Of a DNA stretch of 64,000 nt, positions 41,452 through 51,100 are shown in pieces. Position numbers and translations under genes: made by a program. The stretch is from Kribbella sandramycini (GTDB lineage Bacteria > Actinomycetota > Actinomycetes > Propionibacteriales > Kribbellaceae), in contig NZ_JABJRC010000007.1 of the NCBI RefSeq assembly GCF_013131805.1, forward strand, positions 62,001-126,000, given 5' to 3'. The notes below the pieces were generated by a model, which worked only from the letters and a program-made list of their open reading frames with translations, did no database searches and was not told where the DNA came from. Within the stretch, counting starts at the first letter, position 1. The number at the start of each line of letters is the position of its first letter.

Positions 41452-41760
41452 TCACTTCAACATCCAGTCGAACGCACCCAGTTCGCCCAACCGCGCGACG
41501 GCCGCCTCAGCGGTCTCCTTGGTCAGGTTGCGCACGATGATGACGTTGGCCTCGTAATACGGATCGGGACTGAGCGTCTCCACCTCGGCATCCTGTGCGA
41601 TCCGGACGTGGTCGTAGAGAACTACCGGGAAACTCCGGTCACCATGAACGAGTTGCACGCCCATCAGGATCCCGCGGCTCTCCAACATGTCCCAGTCGCT
41701 GCTCTCGAACAGCTCGATGGGTTCCAGTCTCCACGAGGCCGGGGTGTCGGGCATGGTCAT
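41452..41760 (-). CDS. Candidate immunity protein for the RHS toxin
   Basis: A 102-residue acidic cytosolic protein (start MTMPDTPASWRLEPIELF), six bases after the RHS stop on the same strand. It has no signal peptide and no recognised domain; motifs include LESRGILMGVQLVHGDRSFPVVLYD and ANVIIVRNLTKETAEAAVARL, with a likely mixed alpha/beta fold. A small gene directly after an RHS toxin tail is normally its immunity gene. It does not look like Tsi2, the helical immunity protein of Tse2, so it would be a different immunity type. Function is inferred from position. Confidence 0.7.
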   Translation of the reverse strand: MTMPDTPASWRLEPIELFESSDWDMLESRGILMGVQLVHGDRSFPVVLYDHVRIAQDAEVETLSPDPYYEANVIIVRNLTKETAEAAVARLGELGAFDWMLK

Positions 41761-41766
41761 CGGCTC

Positions 41767-44700
41767 CTACTTGTTCGGGGTAAGACGTATCTGGGCGATG
41801 AGACTGTGGTAAGTCTGCTCGGTCATCTGTGTCCCTGCTCTCGGCACCACCTCGAAATGGCTCGGTCTCGTGGATGTTCGGCGAACCTCGAGCCGTGGAT
41901 CGATGGACGTCTTGTCCACGATCCAGGGTTCCAGGTTCCGGAGGCGGAGGAAATCGGCGTCGGTGTCGACCGAGATCCCCCGGTTGTTCATGATGTGCAC
42001 GCCGTCGGGCTGCATCTTGTAGTCCACATTGAGCCGGGGAGCGGCCGGCCCCTTCGCCGGGTCGACGCCGCGATACAGGTTCTCGTCCTCGTCGTCGTGC
42101 TCCCGCCCCGGCCGAGGGGGTTGCTTCGGGTCGGCTCTGGTTCTCTCCGCGTAGGCTTCGTCCTTCTTCGACTGACCGGCCTGCTTCGCCTTCTCCTTGG
42201 GATCGGCGGGGACGTAATTCGATCTCTTGGTCGCCTCGACGACCTTGGGCGTGTCCCGCATGATCGTCTCGTAGGCGATCTCGGTGATCGTGTACACCTG
42301 TTCGGCGATGTACTCGAGCGTCTTGTAGATCAGGACGACGATGGCGACCAGGATGATGATCGCCCGCTCGATCTGTTGCCAGAGCATCGCGAAGAAGCTC
42401 CAGACCGAGTCGACCACCGTCTGGACCTGTTCGACCATGCGGGTCTCTTCGACCAGTTCGACGATCGAGACGACGATCTGGACGAGCTGGATGACGATCC
42501 GGACCACGGGGACGACGATCATCACCGGGTTGGTGCCGCCCTGGTCGACGAAGCTGACCGGGTTGTTGTTGGCGTAGACGTACCCCTGCATCTGCTGGGG
42601 GTCGGTGTTGTCGATCAGCGGGTCGACCGAGAGGAATCGGCCGATGCTCTTGTCGTACTGGCGGGCGCCCAGGTGGACAAGGTCGGTGTCCGGGTCGCTG
42701 ATGCCCTTGTGGAAGTCGCGTTGTCCTGGCCAGTTGACCGGGGGTGCGCCGCGGGTTTCGCCGTACGGCGTGCTGCGGCGGCGCTGGACGGTCTGGGTGA
42801 CGGAGTCGATCGCTGTGTTGGGAGTGCCCTGCAGGTCGCTGAGCAGCCAGCTCAGCTTGCCGCCGGTGCGGACGGCGACGATCTGGTCGCCGAGGGCGTA
42901 GTGCCTGGTGCCGGTGAGCTTGGCGCCCGCCTTGTCCAGCTGGAGCTCGGTCTCGCCGATGTACAGGGTGGTGCCGGAGGAGTCCTTGCGGAGCAGTCGC
43001 TGACCGTCCGCGTCATAGACCGCGCCGGTCTTCTTGTCGCCCTTGCGGGTCTCGACCAGGAGGCCGAGATCGTCCCACTCGAGAACCTCGTCGGAGCGCT
43101 TGGTGGTGTTGCCGGTCTCGTCGTAGCCGAACGTCTTGGTGCTGGTTCCGTTCGGACCGGTGGTCTGCACCGAGGTCACCGCGTGCGGCTTGGCGGTGCC
43201 GTACTCGTAGGTGCTGGTCGTCGTGCCGGCGGCGGAGATCCGCTCCTCGGTCTTGCGGTTGCCGATCTTGTCGAAGGTCCACTGCTGCCAGTACGGCGCG
43301 GGTCCGCCCAGGTTCGCGACGGACGGCGGCGCCCGGCAGTCACCACTCTCGTTGTCGGGCGAGGGTTTCGGCGTCCACGCCTTCTCCAGCCGGCGCAGGT
43401 GGTCGTAGCCGAAGCATTGCGTGTCGGTCGCCGCGCCCGAGCCGTTCGGCGCGAGATCGGTGACCTTCGTGATGTTGCCGCCGGGGTCGTACTCGTAATA
43501 GGTGTCCGACACCCGCTCCGGCGCGAGCTCCTTGTCGACCGTCACCTGGTTCACCCGGCGGGTGACCTTGTCGTAGCCGAACTTCTGCTGGACGTACGGC
43601 CCGTTCGCCGTCCCCAAGGTCAGGATGTTCGCATCCTTGAACGGGGTGTAGCTCAGATCCCGGACGTAGCTGTCCTGACCGCTGAGCCCGTTCAGCAGCC
43701 CCTTGCGGTTGTAGCTGTACTTCAGGGTCTCGCCTGCCAGGTCACCGACCTGCGGGAGCGTCCGGGTCTTCAGCTGACCGGCGTCGCCGTAGGTCTGGCC
43801 GATCGCATACGTCCCGGCCAGTTTGCCTTCGGCGGCCGGGATCGTGACCTTGGTGCCGGTCGGTCGACCGGCCCCGTCGTACCCGGTGATCTCCGTCCGG
43901 TACGCCGAGGTGACGCCGTCCCTGGTGACGAACCGGGCCGAGCCGGTCGGCATTCCGGGCGCCAGCGTGTCGTAGGTCCATTCGCTGAGCTTCGGTCCCT
44001 GCAACGAGTCCTTGTGCAGCGCGGTCTTACGACCGTTCACGTCGTACGCCGTGACGATCTTGCGGCCACGGGAGTCGGTTGACGCGATCAACCGGTCGGC
44101 AGCGTCGTACTCGTTACGCGTGATACCGCTGTCCGGGTCGCTCTCTTCGATCTTGCGGCCCTGCAGGTCGTATTTGTAGGTCCATTTGTTGCCTGCGGCA
44201 TCCTCCACGGTCTTGATCCGGCCGCCCGGCCAGTAGGTGTACTTCGTGCTGTCGTACGCGCCGGCCGGCGAACCGGATCGATAGTGCCGAAGCTCGGTCA
44301 GCCGGCCCTGGGGGTCGGTGATCCGGGCGGTCGGGGTCTGCCCGTCCGGCGGGTCCACGGTCTGCCGGTACGTGTTCACGTCGTGCAGCACCGACCACTT
44401 GTCCTTGCCCAGCGACCGAACCGTCTGGGCCTGCGGCCGGCCGGCCGCGTCGAAGGTCTTGACCTCCTGCTTCGGGAGGGTGGCCTCGTCGACCGTCTTG
44501 AGCTCGAGCTCGGCCAGCACGCTGGTGAAGTAGGGGCCGTTGACCTTGACCTCGTTGCCACGGGAGTCGTAGCGGTGGTCGGTGACCAGCCAGCCGGTGC
44601 CGGTGGTCGGGGTGCGCTCGTGGGTCTGGCGATGCCGGTTCAGACCGTCGTACAGGTCGTGGCTGATGTCCTTGACCTCGCCGTCGACACGGCGTTTGGT

Positions 44701-47700
44701 CGTGACGACGGTGGCGCCGTTGTCACGGAGCAGGTACTCGTACTCCAGGTCGGCCGCGCCGGATCGCGGGCTGCCGGCGTTCCAGGCCTTGGCGACCCGG
44801 CCGAAAGCATCGAGTTCGCGGGACTCCTGGAGGCCGCTCGCCGTGGTCGTGCTGATCGTGGCGCCGAAGGCCGGCTCGAGCTCCGTGACGGTCTCCTGAC
44901 CGTTCGGCGCCCGGTCGACGATCTTCGTCACCGGCCCGGTTTCGGGAAAGAACTTCTTCGACACCGTCTCGTTCATCGCGTTGGTCCGGCTGGTCTCGCG
45001 GCCGGCGCCGTCGTACGTCGCGGTGTGGACGAGCTCGTAGCGCGGCTGTCCGGCAGCGTCGAAACCGGCGAGTCGCTCGGCCCGGGTGACCAGCCCCCGC
45101 TCCGGCTCGGCGGTGACGGTGGTGGCGTTGTCGTAGAACAGCCGTTCGTCGCTGATCACGTCGGCGTTCCCGAACGTGGCGTCACACGACTTCGACACGA
45201 CCTGTTGCCGGGCCGGCAGCTCCAGGAGGTTCTTGGCCGCGTTCTCGACGTAGGTGAACCGCGTGCAGGTGTCGTCCGCGGTGCCCGGGCCGTGGCGTTC
45301 GTCCTTGGCCGTGAGCCGACCGGCATCGTCGTACCGGTTCTCGGTGCCGAGTTGGACCAGGCCGGTGTCGGACTGCATGAACTGGACCGACGCCTGCTGG
45401 CCGGACCGGTTCGAGGTCAGCGTGCCCCAGGGCTGCTTCATGGTCGCAGTCGGCGCCGACAAGTAGTAATCGTTGATCAGCTTCGAGGTCACCTCGGCGC
45501 CGCGGTAGCTGATCTGCTCGCGGACCTGGCCGCTGTACTCGTTGGTGTCGTCGACCTTGACACCGCGGGAGTCCTCGATCTTCACATCGGTCGGCTGGCC
45601 GTTCGCGTCCCGGTCGGCGTCCATCCCGCGGAAATAGAGGCTGTCGGTGACCGTCTTGGTCTCCTGCTCGTGCCCCTTGATCACCTGGACCTTGCCGTAG
45701 CCGCGCCACTGCGACCAGGTCGATTCCTTCAGGTCGGTACCGACGTCCTGCTCCTCGAAACGCCAGGCCGGCTTGTCGAGGTAGCGAACCGTGGTCACCT
45801 GCGGGATCGGCGCCTGCCACGGATCCGATGCGGAGACCGTGCGATCGGTCTCGACGACCTTGGCGACGCGATACTTGTGGAACCAGTCCTCGCGCTGCTC
45901 GGAGTTCTCCGGCGCCCATTTCTGCGGCCGGCAGCGCAGGGTGTTCTTGTCCGCGGCCGGGAGACCGGTCGGCTTGCAGCCCGGATCGATCGCCTCGTAG
46001 GTGACAGCCGCCGATCCGCCGATTCCGTTGTGGACGGCGGCGATCCGGAACCATTCGAGTGGCGGCACCTTGTCGCTGGTCGTGTCGACCCGGTTGGCCA
46101 TCGCGACGCCGTCGAAGACGGTCGCCGGCATCTGCAGCGGCCGGCCGCCGACCAGCCCGACCGGGATGATTTCCTTCAGGAACAGTGCCGGGCTGCTGTT
46201 GTCACCGCGCAGGTACTCCTGCCGGAGCGACCAGGCCTGCACGTCCTCGTGTTTGCCGGTCGCCTGCCGCCAGACCTGGGTGCTCACGCGGTCCAGGCGC
46301 TTCTGCGTCCAGAAGGTCGGCGAAAGGTGGTCCTCGCAGGTCGTCCCGGTGCAGTTCTGGTCCCACGGGGTGTCGGGGTAACGCTCCTGCTGGCCGGGGC
46401 CGCAGGGCGCCGGCTCACACCGTTCCGCCATCCCGAAGTGGACCTTGGCGATCGGCTGCCGGCTGTAGACCTGGCCGTGTTTCTGGCCGTACTCGATCCG
46501 CTTCAGGTTGCCCGCGCGGACATACTCGGTGACCGCGGTCTTGTCGGCGTTCCGGGCGTACCGGCCGGTCTCGGTCTCGTAGAACAGCGTCATCGTGTTG
46601 CCGAACTTGTCCACGACGTAGTCGAGGTTCCACTGGTAGGCCTGCTGGCACCAGGAGTCCGCGAAGCTGCTGCCGTGGCACGGCTCACCCGAGTTGTTGC
46701 CGTAGGCAGGGACCGTCCAGGTGGAGTTCGTGGTGTCCTTGCCGTCGGTCCAGCCGTCGGGGCGGTTCAGGCCGAAGTAGTACTGGGTGCCGTTCGGCGT
46801 GGTCATCCGCCAGTACTCGCCGCGGTCCTTCACCTCCTTGCCTTGGTCCCCGTTTTCGGCGCCGGACAGCCGCTCGATCACCGAGCCGTCGTCGCCGCGC
46901 ATCCGCCAGACCTCGCGCTCCTGCGTCCGGCTCTCCAGCACGAGGGAGCCGGACTTGCCGGCCACGGAGACGTTGAGGCTGTCACCGGCGAAGCACTGAT
47001 CGCCCTTGCCCTCCTCGCCGTCCTTCGAGCACGGCTTGAACCGGCGCTCGATCGCGCCGCCGCCGGACAGGCTGAATCCCTGGCCGATCGTCGACGGCTG
47101 ATTGTTGGACGCCGACGACATCCCGTCGAGACCACCGGACGAGTAGGTCAGCGCCATCTCCGGGACCGGTCCGTTGGCCGGCGGCGGCACCTTGAGCGGC
47201 TGTTTCCACTCGAAGTCACCCGAGGATCCGCCGATCGACCAGGTCGCGGCGCCCTCGTCGGCAGCCTTCTTGTAGTCGCCCGCGCCACTTGACGGACCGG
47301 CCGCGAGCTGGAAGGTCTGCGTCTGCGCGCTGACCGGGAGGTCCGCGATCGCTTCGCCGTTGCCGTTGTTACGGGTCGGGACGACCACGGTACGACCTCT
47401 GCGCCGGTGGGTGAATCGCAGGCGAGTGGCCCAATCGCCCCCGAAGGCGTCGCGGAACTCGCGGTAGTCGACCGCGAGCGCCACTTGGCCGGACTTCGCC
47501 GGCCCGTCGGTCCGCCTGACCTTCAGTTCGAGCGCGTTGCCGCGGCGCCCGAGGAGCTCCACGTGAACCTTGCCGGGGGCATCGGTGGTCCCGGATCGCA
47601 GCTTCTGCTGGGCCGCCGCCCGGGTCGGGCCCACCCAGATCGGCAGCGCGCCGGCCCTGGCCCGGTCGGTGACCCGGCCGCCGTTCAGCGCAAGTTGCCA

Positions 47701-47994
47701 AGTGCCCTTCGCGTCCGGCGCCGGCACGGCGACCTCCGCCGTCCCGGCGGCCGGCCAGCGGACGACCGGGGCGGAGCGGACGGCCCGGTTCGCGGACGGA
47801 TCGGCGGGCCGGGGATCGGCCTTGGCCGTCCGCCCCTCGATCGAGTCGAACTTCGTCGGGGTGAACTTGGGATCGGGACGGGTGGCAGCTGCGGCGCTGA
47901 GGCCGTGCTGCTGATCCCCGAGCAACAGTGAGACGGCTAGTCCCAGCGCGATCGTCGCTCGGGCAAATGATGCCTTGGGCAATCGGGTGGTCAT
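41767..47994 (-). CDS. Secreted RHS/YD-repeat protein with Tse2-like toxin C-terminus
   Basis: A 2075-residue protein. The signal peptide covers about residues 1-37. Residues of about 240-900 form an SpvB/TcB-like beta region (MALTYSSGGLDGM, IGQGFSLSGGGAI). YD/RHS repeats run from about 900-1790 (YDGAGRE, YDAADRL, YDVNGRK), ending in the RHS core RFLSVDPLI and GYVYANNNPVSFVDQGG near 1815. Two long hydrophobic helices (about 1823-1905) and a polar linker follow. The last 105 residues (LYRGV...SHFEVVPRAG) resemble Tse2, an ADP-ribosyltransferase-like toxin. The shell would enclose and deliver the toxin. The ATG at 47994 starts the signal peptide; longer upstream frames are not supported. Confidence 0.9.
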   Translation of the reverse strand: MTTRLPKASFARATIALGLAVSLLLGDQQHGLSAAAATRPDPKFTPTKFDSIEGRTAKADPRPADPSANRAVRSAPVVRWPAAGTAEVAVPAPDAKGTWQLALNGGRVTDRARAGALPIWVGPTRAAAQQKLRSGTTDAPGKVHVELLGRRGNALELKVRRTDGPAKSGQVALAVDYREFRDAFGGDWATRLRFTHRRRGRTVVVPTRNNGNGEAIADLPVSAQTQTFQLAAGPSSGAGDYKKAADEGAATWSIGGSSGDFEWKQPLKVPPPANGPVPEMALTYSSGGLDGMSSASNNQPSTIGQGFSLSGGGAIERRFKPCSKDGEEGKGDQCFAGDSLNVSVAGKSGSLVLESRTQEREVWRMRGDDGSVIERLSGAENGDQGKEVKDRGEYWRMTTPNGTQYYFGLNRPDGWTDGKDTTNSTWTVPAYGNNSGEPCHGSSFADSWCQQAYQWNLDYVVDKFGNTMTLFYETETGRYARNADKTAVTEYVRAGNLKRIEYGQKHGQVYSRQPIAKVHFGMAERCEPAPCGPGQQERYPDTPWDQNCTGTTCEDHLSPTFWTQKRLDRVSTQVWRQATGKHEDVQAWSLRQEYLRGDNSSPALFLKEIIPVGLVGGRPLQMPATVFDGVAMANRVDTTSDKVPPLEWFRIAAVHNGIGGSAAVTYEAIDPGCKPTGLPAADKNTLRCRPQKWAPENSEQREDWFHKYRVAKVVETDRTVSASDPWQAPIPQVTTVRYLDKPAWRFEEQDVGTDLKESTWSQWRGYGKVQVIKGHEQETKTVTDSLYFRGMDADRDANGQPTDVKIEDSRGVKVDDTNEYSGQVREQISYRGAEVTSKLINDYYLSAPTATMKQPWGTLTSNRSGQQASVQFMQSDTGLVQLGTENRYDDAGRLTAKDERHGPGTADDTCTRFTYVENAAKNLLELPARQQVVSKSCDATFGNADVISDERLFYDNATTVTAEPERGLVTRAERLAGFDAAGQPRYELVHTATYDGAGRETSRTNAMNETVSKKFFPETGPVTKIVDRAPNGQETVTELEPAFGATISTTTASGLQESRELDAFGRVAKAWNAGSPRSGAADLEYEYLLRDNGATVVTTKRRVDGEVKDISHDLYDGLNRHRQTHERTPTTGTGWLVTDHRYDSRGNEVKVNGPYFTSVLAELELKTVDEATLPKQEVKTFDAAGRPQAQTVRSLGKDKWSVLHDVNTYRQTVDPPDGQTPTARITDPQGRLTELRHYRSGSPAGAYDSTKYTYWPGGRIKTVEDAAGNKWTYKYDLQGRKIEESDPDSGITRNEYDAADRLIASTDSRGRKIVTAYDVNGRKTALHKDSLQGPKLSEWTYDTLAPGMPTGSARFVTRDGVTSAYRTEITGYDGAGRPTGTKVTIPAAEGKLAGTYAIGQTYGDAGQLKTRTLPQVGDLAGETLKYSYNRKGLLNGLSGQDSYVRDLSYTPFKDANILTLGTANGPYVQQKFGYDKVTRRVNQVTVDKELAPERVSDTYYEYDPGGNITKVTDLAPNGSGAATDTQCFGYDHLRRLEKAWTPKPSPDNESGDCRAPPSVANLGGPAPYWQQWTFDKIGNRKTEERISAAGTTTSTYEYGTAKPHAVTSVQTTGPNGTSTKTFGYDETGNTTKRSDEVLEWDDLGLLVETRKGDKKTGAVYDADGQRLLRKDSSGTTLYIGETELQLDKAGAKLTGTRHYALGDQIVAVRTGGKLSWLLSDLQGTPNTAIDSVTQTVQRRRSTPYGETRGAPPVNWPGQRDFHKGISDPDTDLVHLGARQYDKSIGRFLSVDPLIDNTDPQQMQGYVYANNNPVSFVDQGGTNPVMIVVPVVRIVIQLVQIVVSIVELVEETRMVEQVQTVVDSVWSFFAMLWQQIERAIIILVAIVVLIYKTLEYIAEQVYTITEIAYETIMRDTPKVVEATKRSNYVPADPKEKAKQAGQSKKDEAYAERTRADPKQPPRPGREHDDEDENLYRGVDPAKGPAAPRLNVDYKMQPDGVHIMNNRGISVDTDADFLRLRNLEPWIVDKTSIDPRLEVRRTSTRPSHFEVVPRAGTQMTEQTYHSLIAQIRLTPNK

Positions 47995-48179
47995 CGGGGC
48001 CTCCAGAGCAGGCAGCTGAGAAGCTGCCAGGCTCACAGGGCTTTCTATCGATGGAGAAGCCCTTCGACCAGGATCGAAGACCCCTTCGGCCAGGACTGAA
48101 ACATGGGCGCCGGAGGGTGATCGCGTGCGACAGTCCACGCTGGGCCCCCGGTGCCTGGGGGCACCGTTAGGAGAGCACA
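47995..48179. promoter_or_regulatory. Shared divergent promoter region of the RHS and ricin-type protein genes
   Basis: The 185 bases between the two giant genes contain the perfect inverted repeat GGCAGCT-GAGA-AGCTGCC (48011-48028). They also contain CTTCGA-6-TCGAAG (48062-48079), within a near-duplicate CCCTTCGACCAGGATCGAA / CCCTTCGGCCAGGACTGAA pair. These are candidate operators for joint control. TAGGAGA (48169-48175) is the ribosome binding site of the plus-strand gene. Confidence 0.5.
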
Positions 48180-51100
48180 ATGCAACCAGGTTCGAACAGG
48201 TTGCCGAGACTGACCGCCGCGCTGGTGCTGGCCGCCGGGCTGCTCGTCGTACCGGTCGCCGCGCGGAACGACGCCGCGCGGGCGGCGTCCGGATCGGGTG
48301 CCCAGGCAACGAGACCCGGGAGCTTCGTCGCGGTCGAGGACGGCGGCGCGGAGGCGCGCGCGATGGCGACCGCCCGTCGAACCGGACGGCCGGTCGAGCT
48401 GGCCGCATTGCGCTCCGAGACCGGCCAGGTGTTCGCGAACCCGGACGGCACCAAGACGATGGAGCAACACGCAGGGCCGGTTCGCGTCCGCCGCGGCGCC
48501 GACTGGGTGGCTGTCGACCCAACGCTCGTTCGCGAGCGGGACGGGCGGATCCGTCCGAAGGCCGCCGTGCTGCCGATCGCGTTGTCCGGCGGCGGGTCGC
48601 GACACCTGCTCACCATCGGCTGCCGTGGCGCCGCCCTCAGCCTCGGCTGGCCCGGCCGGCTGCCTGCGCCTAGCTTGGCCGGCGACACTGCGACGTACGC
48701 CGAGGTTCTGCCGGGTGTCGATCTGCAGGTCCGGGTCGGCGTCGACCGGTTCTCGCACCTGCTGGTGGTGAAGAGCCGCGACGCGGCCCGCAACCCGGCG
48801 CTGCGCAGGCTGAACTACCCGGTGACCGCGGACGGCGTGCGGCTCGACGTCCGCCGCGACGGTACGACCGTCGCGAAGACACCGGCAGGGAAGACTCTCT
48901 ACACCGCCGAGCCGCCGCGGATGTGGGACGCCGCCCAGCGGACCGCCCGGGTCGGGATCCAGCAGGTGCCGGGCCAGTTCCGGCTCACCCCCGAGCTGGG
49001 CCTGCTCAGCGACCCGAAGGCGAAGTTCCCGCTGTTCATCGACCCGTCCTTCGCCGGTACGGCGGTCGACTGGCTGCATGTGAACGAACGCTCGGGGCAG
49101 GTGGACGGCTGGACCTACGACCGCGATGACGAGGGCGCGAAAGTCGGGCGGGCCTACCGGGACACCGCCAACCTGTACCGGTCGATGTTCTTGATGAACA
49201 CCAGCAGCGGGACGCAGAGCCTCGGCGGTACCACCATCTTGTCCGCAACGTTCCGGATCACGCTCAACAAGACCCCGACGTCCACCGCGACCCCGGTCGA
49301 GCTGTGGCAGGTCAACGATCTGGACCCGAGCAACCGCGGCCTGCACTGGGGCACGACCAGCGGGTACTGGCAGCGTCATCTGGACACCCAGAACGGTGAG
49401 GCCTGGCCGGAGCACGAGGACAACCCGATGGAGTTCGGCGGCGGTCTCCAGCAGATCGTCCAGGCCGCGGCCGACGGCCGCCGGCCGGGCATCTCGCTGG
49501 GGCTGAAGGCGCCCAACGAGACCACCAGCGCCGTGGCGCAGAACCAGTGGAAGAAGTTCCACCCGCACACCGCGCTGCTCGCGGTGAAGTACAACTCGAC
49601 ACCCAAGATGCCGAAGGGCCTCACCTTCAGCCGGCCGCTCCCCTGCGGTACTTCGACGGCGCCGGCCCGGGTGAACACGACGCGGCCGCAGTGGGCCGCA
49701 GTGGCCAACGACCCTGACCTCGGCGACAACGTGACGACCAGGCTCCGGGTCCGGGACGCCGGGGGCGCCGTCGTCCACGAGTCGTCGATCGGCCCGACCG
49801 TGAGCGGAGCGGCGTTCACCTGGCCCGAGGTGCCGGCCGGAGTCCTCAACGACGGGCAGGTCTACAGCTACACCGCCGTGACGACCGACACCGCAGACGC
49901 GAGCAGCCCGGAGACCCCGCCGTGCCACTTCGTCATCGACACCGCACAGCCGGAGGTTCCGCGAGTCAGCTCGACCGACTTCCCGGATGGCACGACCGGC
50001 CCGATCAAGGTCCGGACGACCGGCACCGTGACGTTCCGCCCCGGTGGCACTCCGGCCGAGACAGACATCGTCGAGTACCGCTACGGCACCGACAACGCCG
50101 ATGTGCTGACCAACCGGGTCAAGGCGGCAGCGGACGGCTCGGCGGTCATCCCACTGACCATCCACCCGCAGCCCGGACTACCCGCGGCGCTGCGGCTGTA
50201 CGTCCAGGCGGTCGACCGGGCCGGCAACGTCAGCGAGACCCGAAAGGGCTGGGATGCCAAAGCAGCCGCTTCGGACGTCACACCGGCGCGGGTGCGGGCG
50301 GACAGCAATGGTGACGGCAAAGCAGATGTGACAGCGGTCTTCGATCACGGGTTCGGCCGGACCGGCATCTGGAACCTGACCTCTACCGGCAGCGGTTTCC
50401 ACCCTGGCGTCATGACGTGGGACACCGGTGAGGGGACAGGGTTCTCGCTGGCGAAGGTGAAGCCGGTGCAGGGCGACTTCAACGGGGACGGGCGCAGCGA
50501 CATGGCTGTGTTCCGGGTTGGCGCTGGGCAGCGGATGTGGTTGTACCCGCTACCGGCTGACGGCAACACGTACCTGAACCCGGAGGCGTCGTGGATGACG
50601 AGTTCGGCCGACTGGTCGCTGGCTACGGCGCGAGTGGTGGCCGGAGACGTCGACGGTGACCAGAAGGACGACATCGTCGTCCAGACGGCGGGTAGTGGTG
50701 ATGACTGGCAGGCGCTCGTGTTCCGGTCGTCGGACGGGTTCAGGACGCCGGTCCGGTGGGTTCGGTCCGCTGCGGGTAACCCGTGGTCGAACAGCACGCC
50801 GCTGATCGCTGATGTCGATGGGGACGGCAAGGCCGATCTGCTCAGCGTCCGGAACCTCACCGGATGCCGGACCACGGTGGATCTGTACAAGTCGACCGGG
50901 TCGGCGTTCGGTACGCCGACGACGGTGTACGACTCGGCTGCCGGGCAGGTGTGTTGGGAGAAGAACCGGTTCGCCGTGGCTGATCCGGATGGAGACGGAC
51001 GGGACGACATCGTTGCTCTGTACGAGTTGGCGCCGTCCGAGGCAAGTGTGTTGGTACTGCGTTCGGACGGGTCGAAACTGACCCGGTCGGAGTGGCAGCG

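Noticed and set aside
44284..47292. A 1002-codon plus-strand frame within the RHS gene
   Set aside because: It mirrors the RHS coding strand and has no domain; YD repeats on the other strand explain the region.
47995..48522. N-terminal extension of the RHS protein to 48522
   Set aside because: The extra 176 residues overlap the divergent gene and precede a normal signal peptide starting at 47994.
48045..50165. A 706-codon minus-strand frame opposite the ricin-type protein
   Set aside because: It is antisense shadow of a gene with signal peptide, FG-GAP and ricin motifs.
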